NCBI GenBank assembly: GCA_017480345.1
Contig: JAFVAU010000033.1
Coordinates: forward strand, 1 to 54,584
Source of the DNA: Bacteroidales bacterium
GTDB taxonomy: Bacteria > Bacteroidota > Bacteroidia > Bacteroidales > UBA932
DNA: 54,584 nt
Direction: 5' to 3'
Shown: positions 14,764 to 22,792 of the stretch, in pieces
Position numbering within the stretch: the first letter of the stretch is position 1
Layout: every line of letters begins with the position of its first letter
Notes under the pieces: generated by a model
What the model was told of the DNA's origin: nothing
The model's database searches: none
The model's input: only the letters and a program-made list of their open reading frames with translations
Made by a program: the position numbers and the translations under genes

Positions 14764-16185
14764 ATGCTTAAAAGAAAAATAGAAGAAACCCTGGTCCAGT
14801 GGAAGAATACGCCGGACCATCTTCCGCTTGTCATCAAAGGTGTCCGCCAGTGTGGCAAAACCTTCATCGTACAATGGTTTGCAGAACAGCATTACGAATC
14901 CGTTGTGTACGTCAACTTCGCCTTGGAAGCCGGCAAGATTACGGCCTTCCTCGGCAATAAAGACGTGAACACCATCCTGCTGAACCTCTCCACGTTAATG
15001 CCGGATGCCAAGTTTATCCCCGGCAAGACCTGCATCATTCTGGACGAGATTCAGGACTGTCCGGATGCGAGGACTTCCCTTAAATCCTTCAAGCAGGACG
15101 GACGCTTCGACATCATCGCCACCGGTTCATTGCTGGGCGTCAAGGGCTACGGTGACAAGAAGAAGAAAAAGAACAAGAAGCTGGGAAAGAATTCCGTCCC
15201 CGTGGGCTTCGAGACCATCATTTCCATGTGCCCCCTGGACTTCGAAGAATTCCTCTGGGCAAACGGCATCCGCCAGGAAGCCATCGATGCCGTCCGGCGA
15301 TGCTTCGATCAGGAGATTCCCGTTCCCGAAGGCGTCCACCACGCATTCAGGCAACTCTTCTTCCGCTATATAGTGGTTGGCGGACTTCCTGCCGCTATCA
15401 ATAAATTCCTGGAAACAAACCACATGGGCGAGGTGGCCGAAGTGTACAAATCCATCATCGACGAATACGAGGACGACATGGTTAAATATGCAGACGATGC
15501 CGACAAGCCGCACATCCGTGAATGCTTTGAATCCATCCCGGCACAGCTGGCCAAGGAGAACAAGAAATTCCAGTACGCCACCATCAAGAAAGGCGCCCGT
15601 GCCTCTCAGTACCTGGGTAGCCTCCAGTGGTTGGAAGACGCTGGCATCATCCGCCGTTGCTACAATACCAATACGCCGGAACTCCCGCTCGGCGGCAATA
15701 AGATTGACGACGTGTTCAAGGTCTATCCCACCGACATCGGCATCCTGATGGCCATGCTCGATACGGGCACCCGTGCCGATGTCCTACAAGGAAACCTCTA
15801 CGGATACAAAGGTGCCATCTTCGAGGGCATCATGGCCGATTTCCTTCACAAAAAAGGTCAGAACCTCTATTACTACCATAAAGACGGCGGCTTGGAATTG
15901 GATTTCCTGATCCGGCATAACGGCGAGTGCGTCCCCTGTGAAGTCAAGGCCAAGACCAGCAAAGCAAAGAGTATCACGACAGTCCTCAACCATCCGGAGA
16001 AATATCACATCTCTCACGTATTCAAATTCGGCGACTACAACGTAGGCCGTGACGGCGCTATTCTCACCGTTCCGTCATACATGGGCTTCCTGCTGGAGTT
16101 CGAAGGTGTTGAGGATATTGACCTTCCGATACTTGACATTGAAGAGGTGAACCGCCTGGCAAAAGAGATGCTGTCAGAGGAATAG
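14764..16185 (+). CDS. AAA+ ATPase with DUF4143 domain (second family member)
   Basis: 473-residue ATP-binding protein. The Walker A variant is GVRQCGKT at 26-33 and Walker B is CIILDEIQD with D94/E95; IATGSLLG is the sensor segment. The DUF4143 C-terminal region contains FRYIVVGGLP and a PD-(D/E)xK-like core, ELDFLI followed by CEVKAK near 395-415. The family is the same as 3782-4921, but the two proteins are only distantly alike, so they are independent acquisitions, not a duplication. It sits alone between remnants and has its own tandem-operator promoter. GGCCGAT words are absent from the gene, unlike most of the neighbouring native DNA to its right. Function of the family is unknown. Confidence 0.85.
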   Translation: MLKRKIEETLVQWKNTPDHLPLVIKGVRQCGKTFIVQWFAEQHYESVVYVNFALEAGKITAFLGNKDVNTILLNLSTLMPDAKFIPGKTCIILDEIQDCPDARTSLKSFKQDGRFDIIATGSLLGVKGYGDKKKKKNKKLGKNSVPVGFETIISMCPLDFEEFLWANGIRQEAIDAVRRCFDQEIPVPEGVHHAFRQLFFRYIVVGGLPAAINKFLETNHMGEVAEVYKSIIDEYEDDMVKYADDADKPHIRECFESIPAQLAKENKKFQYATIKKGARASQYLGSLQWLEDAGIIRRCYNTNTPELPLGGNKIDDVFKVYPTDIGILMAMLDTGTRADVLQGNLYGYKGAIFEGIMADFLHKKGQNLYYYHKDGGLELDFLIRHNGECVPCEVKAKTSKAKSITTVLNHPEKYHISHVFKFGDYNVGRDGAILTVPSYMGFLLEFEGVEDIDLPILDIEEVNRLAKEMLSEE

Positions 16186-16397
16186 AATCACATCACCCTG
16201 AGGGGCCGAGGGATAACCCAAGAATTGGATGTACTTGATGACAAGTGCGTAGTTGGCTCGGACTCCGGCCGTACTCTTTGTTCCGGCTGCATCTTATTTC
16301 AAAATCATTGTACGTTTTCTGCACTCCCGGTAATTCTTCCGGAAAAAATGATAAGACAAGCTGGAATGGCGATAACGGGATAACGAATCGCTTCCAT

Positions 16398-16405
16398 TAC
16401 CTTTG
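16398..16405 (+). promoter_or_regulatory. -7 promoter element TACCTTTG
   Basis: Exact match 55 bases upstream of the aldo/keto reductase ATG. Confidence 0.5.
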
Positions 16406-16460
16406 CATCCGGAAACCCAATATGCAATTGAAATAGAAGGATCATCAAAACCATCGAATA

Positions 16461-17408
16461 ATGAAACGCATCTTAACCCTTGCAGCCATCCTCCTTGCAA
16501 TAGGCTGCGCATCCCAGAACAAAACACAAAACACCTTACCCATGAACCAGACAACTCTTACCCTTAACAACGGCGTCGTGATTCCGCAGTTCGGACTCGG
16601 CGTCTACTCCATCCCCGACGGGGAAATCACGTACAACTCCGTACTGGCAGCTCTGAGGGCCGGTTACCGGCACATTGATACAGCCCACGCCTACGGCAAC
16701 GAGCGCAGCGTAGGCCGCGCCATCAAGGACAGCGGCATCCCGCGCGACAGCATTTGGGTTACTTCCAAACTCTGGCCCAACGAGTACGGCGAAGACATCA
16801 CACCCAAGCAGCTGGACAAGATGCTGGAGCGCCTTGGCCTTGAATACCTTGACCTGGTTTATCTGCACCAGCCCCTCCGCGACTACAACGGCGGCTGGAA
16901 GGCTCTGGAAAATGCCCTTGAGGCAGGTAAGGTCCGCGCTTTCGGCATCAGCGACTTTGACTTTGACGACGACCTGTTTAACTCCATCGTGGAGCCCGCC
17001 CGCATCAAGCCCCAGATGTTCCAGATCGAGTGCCACCCTTATGCCCAGCGCGAACATTGGCAGGAAATGGCAAAGAAGTATGACATCAAGATTGAATGTT
17101 GGTTCCCGCTCGGGGGACGTGACTCCCACGGTGAAATCCTACGCAATCCGGTCATCAAAGAGATTGCCAAAACCCATGGAAAATCAGCAGCGCAGATCAT
17201 TATCCGCTGGCACCTCCAAAAGGGATTCAGCGTGGTGCCCGGTTCCTCCAATCCCAAGCACATCCAGGAGAACATCGAGGTCTTCGACTTTGAACTTAGC
17301 CCGGAAGAAATGGCCAAGATGGCTTCCTTGAACCAGGAGAAGCGCTACTTCACCATGAATTACCAGCAAATCAAAGACTGGATGGAAAACTACGAACTCT
17401 GGGACTAA
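16461..17408 (+). CDS. Aldo/keto reductase with lipoprotein leader
   Basis: NADPH-type aldo/keto reductase, 315 residues. Core motifs: GYRHIDTAHAYGNE (catalytic Asp and Tyr), the Lys in VTSKLWP, the His in VYLHQP, and the C-terminal cofactor motif VVPGSSNPKHIQEN. The N-terminus is unusual: MKRILTLAAILLAIGCASQ is a perfect lipoprotein signal with lipidation Cys16, while most AKRs are cytoplasmic. An internal Met at 16542 (MNQTTLT) begins the normal AKR fold, so a cytoplasmic form is also possible. It converges with an AraC regulator, overlapping by four bases at the 3' ends, and is near a flavodoxin. Confidence 0.87.
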   Translation: MKRILTLAAILLAIGCASQNKTQNTLPMNQTTLTLNNGVVIPQFGLGVYSIPDGEITYNSVLAALRAGYRHIDTAHAYGNERSVGRAIKDSGIPRDSIWVTSKLWPNEYGEDITPKQLDKMLERLGLEYLDLVYLHQPLRDYNGGWKALENALEAGKVRAFGISDFDFDDDLFNSIVEPARIKPQMFQIECHPYAQREHWQEMAKKYDIKIECWFPLGGRDSHGEILRNPVIKEIAKTHGKSAAQIIIRWHLQKGFSVVPGSSNPKHIQENIEVFDFELSPEEMAKMASLNQEKRYFTMNYQQIKDWMENYELWD

Positions 17409-18214
17409 GCCTTCCGGGAACGATACTCGGAAGGTGTGAGGCCGATGGTGCGCTTGAGATAGCGCGTAAGCATCGGCGGCGCCGGGAAATGCATCCGGTC
17501 CGTGACCTCCGTAAGGGTCAGGGCCGGATTGTTGAGTAGCAGAAGGATCTCGTGAAGGGTGTAGTACTCAATCCAGTAGGCAGCACCCTTCCCGGTCATT
17601 TTCTGACAAACGGCCGACAGGTATTTGGGCGTGACGCACAGCTCTCCGGCATACCAGGCCACCTCCCGCTGCTCCCGGCAGTTCTGCCTAAGCATCGTCA
17701 GGAAACGCATAAACAGGCTGGCCGATGTCTCATCGGTATCGGCCTTTTCCATCTCGCGGGAGTAGATACTCCACATGTCCATCAGAAGAAGCTGGAAGAC
17801 TCGGCCCACCTTCTCGTCGTGGAAGAGTTCGAAACGCGAATGGATGCGGCGTCGGAACTGGTTGAAATCGGCCTCAATCACGTCCCATTCGTCGCTTTCC
17901 AGATGGAAGACCGGGTTGTTTTTGATGTACACGTAGCCCTTGGTGGCCCATACCTGCTCCGGATTGTAGAGGTTCAGGAAAGGATTGGAAATGAGCACGA
18001 AATCGGCATCAAAATCGGCCGAATACTTAACGTTGGAGACGGCCGTCGTCATCTGCCAGATTACAAGGTCTCCGGAACCGGCAGCGAAAGTCTTTCCAAC
18101 CGCATCAAACTGCATCTCACCGCTCCGGCAAAGGATGTGGCAGTGATAGTTTTCCTTGAAGGAATCCGGATACTTCCCGTCTTCCAAAGTATTGTATATC
18201 AAAAAATCTTCCAT
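17405..18214 (-). CDS. AraC-family transcriptional regulator
   Basis: 269 residues. The N-terminal sensor domain (CHILCRSGEMQFDAVGKTF, cupin-like) is followed by an AraC double HTH from about 175: VAWYAGELCVTPKYLSAVCQ, then TEVTDRMHFPAPPMLTRYLK and the tail TIGLTPSEYRSRKA. It converges with the aldo/keto reductase and follows the flavodoxin gene on the same strand, 41 bases downstream of it. A regulator of this redox pair is the natural reading (inference). Start ATG 18214 is preceded by no better alternative. Confidence 0.85.
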   Translation of the reverse strand: MEDFLIYNTLEDGKYPDSFKENYHCHILCRSGEMQFDAVGKTFAAGSGDLVIWQMTTAVSNVKYSADFDADFVLISNPFLNLYNPEQVWATKGYVYIKNNPVFHLESDEWDVIEADFNQFRRRIHSRFELFHDEKVGRVFQLLLMDMWSIYSREMEKADTDETSASLFMRFLTMLRQNCREQREVAWYAGELCVTPKYLSAVCQKMTGKGAAYWIEYYTLHEILLLLNNPALTLTEVTDRMHFPAPPMLTRYLKRTIGLTPSEYRSRKA

Positions 18215-18255
18215 AACCGCGAAGTTACGGAAGATTTATCGCTTATCAAAATTTC

Positions 18256-18774
18256 TTATTTCGCTTGCTCCAAAACCAGATTGATTTCACGGTCACAATG
18301 GGAGGCGGCGGCACCGTGGATAGCCACGCCTGCGGTTAGGTTGGCTTCCGGGACAGTCAGCTTGATCTGACGGATGCTGCCGCCCAGGCCGCTGCCCTCG
18401 TGGGAGCAGAACGGGACAATCTTCTTCCCCGCAAAGTTGTAGCTTTCCAGAAAGGTGAAAACAGCCATCGGCGGCACGCCCCACCAGTTGGGATAGCCCA
18501 GGATAATGGTGTCGTACTGGTCCATATTTTCCACTTTGGCAGTGAGCTCCGGACGGGCTTTTGCGCGGAGTTCCTGCTTGGCCTCCTCAATGCACACCAT
18601 ATAATCGGCCGAATATTTCTTTACGGTATCAATCCGGAAGACATCGGCCTCCGGGAGGAGCGCCTTAATCTTCTCTACAATAACCTCATTATTGCCTTTG
18701 GACAGGTTTCGGATGCTTCCGTCCACATAGTTTTGTCCCCTGCGGGAGTAGAATGCAATCAGTGTGTTTGCCAT
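18256..18774 (-). CDS. Flavodoxin-like protein
   Basis: 172 residues of the flavodoxin_4 type. The FMN phosphate loop region is SRRGQNYVDG near the N-terminus; the 90s-loop segment is LGYPNWWGVPPMAVFTFLE, followed by CSHEGSGLGGS, typical for these quinone/flavin electron carriers. I chose ATG 18774 (MANTLIAFYS); the ATG four codons earlier (18786) is also possible. Cytoplasmic, single-electron/hydride shuttling. Upstream of the AraC gene on the same strand and near the aldo/keto reductase, which fits a small stress- or carbonyl-responsive redox cluster. Confidence 0.87.
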   Translation of the reverse strand: MANTLIAFYSRRGQNYVDGSIRNLSKGNNEVIVEKIKALLPEADVFRIDTVKKYSADYMVCIEEAKQELRAKARPELTAKVENMDQYDTIILGYPNWWGVPPMAVFTFLESYNFAGKKIVPFCSHEGSGLGGSIRQIKLTVPEANLTAGVAIHGAAASHCDREINLVLEQAK

Positions 18775-18894
18775 AGTCGTAATCAATTAACTGATGCAAA
18801 GGTCGGAAGTTTTTCCGAACGGCGTATTATCAATTTTTCCGGAAGAATTATCGGGAGCGCAGAAAACGTACAATCCCGATTTATCGGTGCGAAT

Positions 18895-19074
18895 TTACCG
18901 AACCGGCTCAGTGACAGATTTGTATTCTCTCACACAAGCGCGATAGTCGGATGGGGACATCCCTACAATCCGTTTGAAATATCGTCCGAAGAACGATTGC
19001 GTGGGTACTTCGCTGTCATATTCATTTGCGATGCAAAGTATTCCACATTCGGCGAGGGCTTTATCTTTGTTCAT
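18895..19074 (-). pseudogene. AraC C-terminal HTH remnant, 59 aa
   Basis: A short frame from ATG 19072-19074 to a stop at 18895. It reads AECGILCIANEYDSEVPTQS, then FFGRYFKRIVGMSPSDYRAC, which is the second helix-turn-helix and closing motif of an AraC regulator (compare SRYFKRxxGxSPxxYR). The sensor domain and first helix-turn-helix are absent. It begins only six bases after the stop of the phosphoesterase gene. Either a decayed regulator or a mini-protein that could interfere with AraC sites. Confidence 0.65.
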
Positions 19075-19080
19075 TCAAGT

Positions 19081-20154
19081 TTACAAAACTAAATGCAGCA
19101 CTACATACTCCGAGCGGGTGCCTATGCGGAACTTTCCGCCCCAGATGCCCAGGCCGGAGCTTATGTAATAGCGCGTATTCCCCCTTTGATGCGGGCCGAA
19201 TGCCTTTTCGTACATGGCATCCGTCACCCAGTTCAGGGGCCAGACCTGCCCATGATGCGTATGCCCACTGAATTGGAAATCAATTCCGGCCTCCTCCGCT
19301 TCTTCCAGGTGGAAAGGCTGGTGATCCAGCAGGATGGTGAAACTGGAATCGGCCTTCTCATATTCAAAGAGGGCCTTGCGGGAAGGGTTGCTGCGGTCGT
19401 CCCGGCCGATCAGCGTGATGCCGCAGACAGTGGCCTGCGCGTCTTTCAGGAGGCGGATGCCGGCCTTGGCATAGAAGGCCTCCGATGAATCGATGCCGGT
19501 GATATACTCGTGATTGCCCAAGCTGGCATAAACCGGGGCGGAAATGCGGCGGAATTCCTCATCGTACTTCCATTCCGTTGCCGGGCGGATGGCTCCGTCC
19601 AGGATGTCACCGGCAAAAAGCACCAGGTCCGGATGCTCGGCATTAATCAAATCCACCCAGCGGGCCAGTTCGGCCTTCCTGTTGTGGTAGCCCACATGCA
19701 AGTCGCTGGCCAGGACAATGGTGAGCGGCTTTTCCAGCGCCTTTTCGGTGGCGAACACAATCTCTTCCCGGTACTTGTGATGGTAGTGAAAGCCTCCGTA
19801 AACCAGCAAGCCTGCTATGATGCCCAGCACCGTCATGCTTCCTGCCACCGAGTCTTTCAGGAAACTTCCCGGGACCAGATGCACCAGCCGGCCTATCCCC
19901 AGCAGCGCAAAGAGAATCACCGCATACAGGAAGAAAATCATCCATGAATTGCCCAGTTCATAGGCGGCTGTGGCCAGCCCCAGCGGCAGGGTATTCCTCC
20001 AGACGAAATTGGCGAAAACCAGCAGAAAAGAAAAGACATAGACCACTGTGAAAGGCCATTTCCAGGCCCTTGGAAGGATCATCCAGAAATGCCAGGACGT
20101 CCATGAGACCAGCCCCAGCACCGCCAGCAATATGAATAATAAACCAGTTCGCAT
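19081..20154 (-). CDS. Membrane-anchored metallophosphoesterase
   Basis: 357 residues: four N-terminal hydrophobic segments (about 3-26, 33-53, 70-90, 103-122) followed by a calcineurin-like phosphoesterase domain. The metal-binding motifs are in order and intact: SDLHVG, GDILDG, GNHE and GHTHHGQ. This is the YkuE/YpbG type, whose substrates are often UDP-sugar lipids or unknown. The active site is probably in the cytoplasm or periplasm depending on the helix count, which I cannot settle by eye. Promoter TAAATTTG at 20175-20182. Confidence 0.88.
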   Translation of the reverse strand: MRTGLLFILLAVLGLVSWTSWHFWMILPRAWKWPFTVVYVFSFLLVFANFVWRNTLPLGLATAAYELGNSWMIFFLYAVILFALLGIGRLVHLVPGSFLKDSVAGSMTVLGIIAGLLVYGGFHYHHKYREEIVFATEKALEKPLTIVLASDLHVGYHNRKAELARWVDLINAEHPDLVLFAGDILDGAIRPATEWKYDEEFRRISAPVYASLGNHEYITGIDSSEAFYAKAGIRLLKDAQATVCGITLIGRDDRSNPSRKALFEYEKADSSFTILLDHQPFHLEEAEEAGIDFQFSGHTHHGQVWPLNWVTDAMYEKAFGPHQRGNTRYYISSGLGIWGGKFRIGTRSEYVVLHLVL

Positions 20155-20174
20155 GCTTCAGGAATTTAATGGGG

Positions 20175-20182
20175 CAAATTTA
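20175..20182 (-). promoter_or_regulatory. -7 promoter element TAAATTTG
   Basis: Exact match 21 bases before the phosphoesterase start. Confidence 0.5.
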
Positions 20183-20215
20183 GCATGAATTGTGGGATAA
20201 TCTGTAATATTTTCT

Positions 20216-20223
20216 TAATTTTG
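20216..20223 (+). promoter_or_regulatory. -7 promoter element TAATTTTG next to the gre start
   Basis: Exact match only four bases before the ATG of the Gre-factor gene. Transcription would start at or just after the start codon, so the mRNA may be leaderless. Confidence 0.5.
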
Positions 20224-20227
20224 TGAC

Positions 20228-20695
20228 ATGGAATACCTGTCCAAAGAACGATACATGGAGATATCGGCCGAGCTGGACCATCTTATCACCGAGGTTTATC
20301 CCAAGGTGACGGAAGACCTGGCGGAAGCCAGCGCCCAGGGAGACCGGAGCGACAATGCGGGATACCGGGAAGCCAGGCGCATTCAGGGAAAGACCATCAG
20401 CCGTATCCGTTTCCTGCAGAGGATTCTGGAGCATGCCCGCGTCATAGACCCGGACGTCCTTCCCAAAGACAGGGTGAGCCTGCTGAGCCGGGTGGAATTT
20501 ACGAACCTGGCCACTGGCGTCCGCATGAAATTCCAGATTGTGAGCCCGCATGAGATGGATCTGGAGGCCGGCAAGATTTCACTGAAATCCCCTATCGGCG
20601 CCGCCCTGATGGGTAAAAAAGTGGGTGAAATAGCTAAGGCCGATGTTCCCTCAGGGACCTTGTGCCTGAGAATCGAAAGTATCCTGTCAGACTAA
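20228..20695 (+). CDS. greA: Transcription elongation factor GreA/GreB family
   Basis: 155 residues with the two-domain Gre layout: an N-terminal coiled-coil (YLSKERYMEISAELDHLITE to about 75) that enters the RNA polymerase secondary channel, with the acidic tip DLAEASAQGDRSDNAGY (DNAEY-like in the family), and a C-terminal FKBP-like domain ending PSGTLCLRIESIL. It rescues backtracked polymerase by stimulating transcript cleavage. The start at 20228 matches family N-termini, but the -7 promoter box lies four bases upstream, which implies a leaderless message or use of Met10. Confidence 0.9.
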   Translation: MEYLSKERYMEISAELDHLITEVYPKVTEDLAEASAQGDRSDNAGYREARRIQGKTISRIRFLQRILEHARVIDPDVLPKDRVSLLSRVEFTNLATGVRMKFQIVSPHEMDLEAGKISLKSPIGAALMGKKVGEIAKADVPSGTLCLRIESILSD

Positions 20696-20794
20696 AGTTC
20701 AAGAATAAAAAAGACTATAAAAAACGTTTATCTTTTTACTGCGCTGCTAGCCCTTTGCTGCTGCACCAACGGAAACCAAACCAAACAGACTCAA

Positions 20795-21388
20795 ATGAAT
20801 ACAGATCTTCAGGAAGTGGCCGGGAGGAAGAATTTCGGCCCCAATCATGCCCTTGTCACCACTCCCCAGCCCTGCGTGATGATCGCCACTTGGGACAAAG
20901 GCAAGAACCCGGACGTGATGATGGCCGCCTGGGCCGGCCAGTACGACGCCAGGCAGATCGTAATAAGCCTGTCCAAGCACAAGACCACGGACAATCTGGA
21001 ACTCACCGGAGCCTTCACCGTGAGTTTTGCCGACGAGCGCACCGTCAAGGAAAGCGATTATTTTGGCATGGTGAGCGGCCACAATGTCCCCGACAAGGTG
21101 GCCAAGGCCGGTTTTGCCGTCACTCCCAGCCCCAATGTGGACGCCCCCATCATCAATGAATATCCCCTCACCCTGGAATGCAAGGTGGTCAGTTTTGCCG
21201 ACGGCACCCTTATCGGCGAAGTGGTGAACATGAGCGCCGATCCGTCCATCCTGAACGAGAACGGAGTGGTGGATCTGGCCCTGCTGAAGCCCATCGTCTT
21301 CGATGCGGCCGGTGTTTGCTACCGAGCCCTTGGCGAGGTGGTTGGAAAGGCTTGGGGCGCCGGAAAGGCCATCTCCGAGCAGAAATAG
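20795..21388 (+). CDS. Flavin reductase-like (flavoredoxin) protein with hidden lipoprotein leader
   Basis: 197 residues of the FMN-binding split-barrel flavin reductase family: NHALVTTPQPCVMIATWDKG, MMAAWAGQYDARQIVISLSK, then SGHNVPDKVAKAGF and ECKVVS, as in flavoredoxin. ATG 20795 is the first usable start. However, the frame stays open upstream and spells KKTIKNVYLFTALLALCCC directly before it, a convincing lipoprotein signal, with ATA (20705-20707) where an ATG would be expected. Either the start codon mutated, or the gene uses ATA. The aldo/keto reductase at 16461 has the same arrangement with an intact ATG. Confidence 0.85.
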   Translation: MNTDLQEVAGRKNFGPNHALVTTPQPCVMIATWDKGKNPDVMMAAWAGQYDARQIVISLSKHKTTDNLELTGAFTVSFADERTVKESDYFGMVSGHNVPDKVAKAGFAVTPSPNVDAPIINEYPLTLECKVVSFADGTLIGEVVNMSADPSILNENGVVDLALLKPIVFDAAGVCYRALGEVVGKAWGAGKAISEQK

Positions 21389-21407
21389 ATTAGACAATAA
21401 CGTGAAA

Positions 21408-22550
21408 ATGAAACCTATTACCACAATTATTCCCGTCCAGGACCGCAAGCAGCTCAAGGCATTTATCCGCTTTCCCCTGGACCTTTACAAAGACTGCGAG
21501 AACTGGGTTCCTCCCTTCGAGGACGATGAATTCAAATCCCTGGGAGACCAGAATCCATCCCTGGAGTTCTGTGAAAGGGAGCTTTATCTGGCCTACCAGG
21601 ACAATAAGATTGTGGGGCGCGTGGCCGCCATCATCAACCACAAGGCCGACAAAAAATTCGGCGAAGTCACCGTCCGTTTTGGCTGGATAGACTTCATCGA
21701 AGACTTCGATGTGGCACAGGCCCTTATCAAGGCCGTCATGGTCTGGGGAGCCAAACGGGGCGCTACGCATATCAAGGGCCCCCTGGGCTTTACGGACATG
21801 GACCGCGAAGGCCTGCTGGTGGAAGGATTCGAGCGGGAAAGTCCCTTCACCGTCATCTATAACTATCCCTATTATCCGGAGTACCTGGAGCGCATGGGCT
21901 TCACCAAGGATGCCGACTGGACCCAGCGTTACATGGACTTTGACGGCACCCTGCCGTCCATGTACCAATATACAGACCTGGTGGAAAAACGCTTCGGCCT
22001 GCATATTTACCGCGCAAAGAACATCAAGCAGATGATTCGCCGGGGCCGGGAGATGTTCTATGTGCTCAATGCCGCCTTTGATCCGCTGTACGAGTACACC
22101 AAACTCTCCGAGGAGCAGATAGAGAACTATGTGAAGCAGTACGCCCCCGTCATGAACAAAGACCTGGTGGCCTTCGTGGTGAATGAGAAAGACGAACTGG
22201 TTTCCTTCCTGGTAACCATGCCGCACATCAGTTCCGGCGTTCGGAAAGCCAAGGGACGCATCTTCCCCTTCGGCTGGATGCACATCCTTCCCCAACTCAA
22301 CGCCAAGAAGAACCACATTACGGAAGGCCTCCTGATTGGTGTTCTGCCGGAGTACCAGGCCAAAGGCGCGGTGCTTCTCATGCTCAAGTACCTGCATGAA
22401 AATTACATCCGCCTGGGAATCAAGCGGATGTTAATGAACCCGCAGCTGGAAGACAACCATAAGGTGCAGACTCTCTTTGGAGACTACAACCCGCAGCCGT
22501 ATCAACGCCGCCGCAGTTATGTAAAGGAATTGCGGGCTGAAGAGCTCTAG
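21408..22550 (+). CDS. GNAT-like protein, paralogue A
   Basis: 380 residues of an uncharacterised family with a GNAT-like fold. Landmarks: FPLDLYKDCENWVPPFEDDE near the start, IVGRVAAIINHK, IKGPLGFTDMDREGLLVEGF near the middle, and a C-terminal half with EGLLIGVLPEYQAKGAV resembling the acyl-CoA-binding stretch. It is clearly paralogous to 39178-40305, which shares LDLY-x(5)-VPP, VGRI-x-G-I-I and GPL-x-[FY]-x-D-x-[DE]-REG-[LM]-LVEGF. Its stop overlaps the stop of the convergent ACP gene in the palindrome CTAG. ACP genes sit beside both paralogues, so an acyl-ACP-dependent acyltransferase is my inference; no function is established. Confidence 0.8.
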   Translation: MKPITTIIPVQDRKQLKAFIRFPLDLYKDCENWVPPFEDDEFKSLGDQNPSLEFCERELYLAYQDNKIVGRVAAIINHKADKKFGEVTVRFGWIDFIEDFDVAQALIKAVMVWGAKRGATHIKGPLGFTDMDREGLLVEGFERESPFTVIYNYPYYPEYLERMGFTKDADWTQRYMDFDGTLPSMYQYTDLVEKRFGLHIYRAKNIKQMIRRGREMFYVLNAAFDPLYEYTKLSEEQIENYVKQYAPVMNKDLVAFVVNEKDELVSFLVTMPHISSGVRKAKGRIFPFGWMHILPQLNAKKNHITEGLLIGVLPEYQAKGAVLLMLKYLHENYIRLGIKRMLMNPQLEDNHKVQTLFGDYNPQPYQRRRSYVKELRAEEL

Positions 22551-22792
22551 GAAAGAGCCTTCAGCACCGCATCGCATACTTCCCCGACGGTTGTGGGCAT
22601 AGCCACTCCGTCGGGGAATTTCATACCAAACTTTTCTTCCGTGGCCAGGGCCAGCAGAAGCATGGACAGGGAGTCCACGCCCAGCCCGCGGGAAAGTTCC
22701 GTCTCATAGCTTACGCCCGTCAGGTCCGTGGCGGGGCGGATGACCGAGAGAACCTCCTTGAGGCCGGCCAGAACTTCTTCCTTCGTCATCAT
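22547..22792 (-). CDS. Acyl carrier protein (dedicated)
   Basis: 81 residues, acidic, with the phosphopantetheine attachment motif GVDSLS (Ser at about 42). Its ATG overlaps the stop of the acyl-ligase gene in ATGA, so the two are translationally coupled, and an ATGATG start gives two possible first codons. It differs from the second ACP at 41324-41557 (GADSLD), which looks like the housekeeping type. It is most likely the acyl acceptor of the adjacent AMP-forming ligase. Its stop shares CTAG with the convergent GNAT-like gene. Confidence 0.85.
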   Translation of the reverse strand: MMTKEEVLAGLKEVLSVIRPATDLTGVSYETELSRGLGVDSLSMLLLALATEEKFGMKFPDGVAMPTTVGEVCDAVLKALS

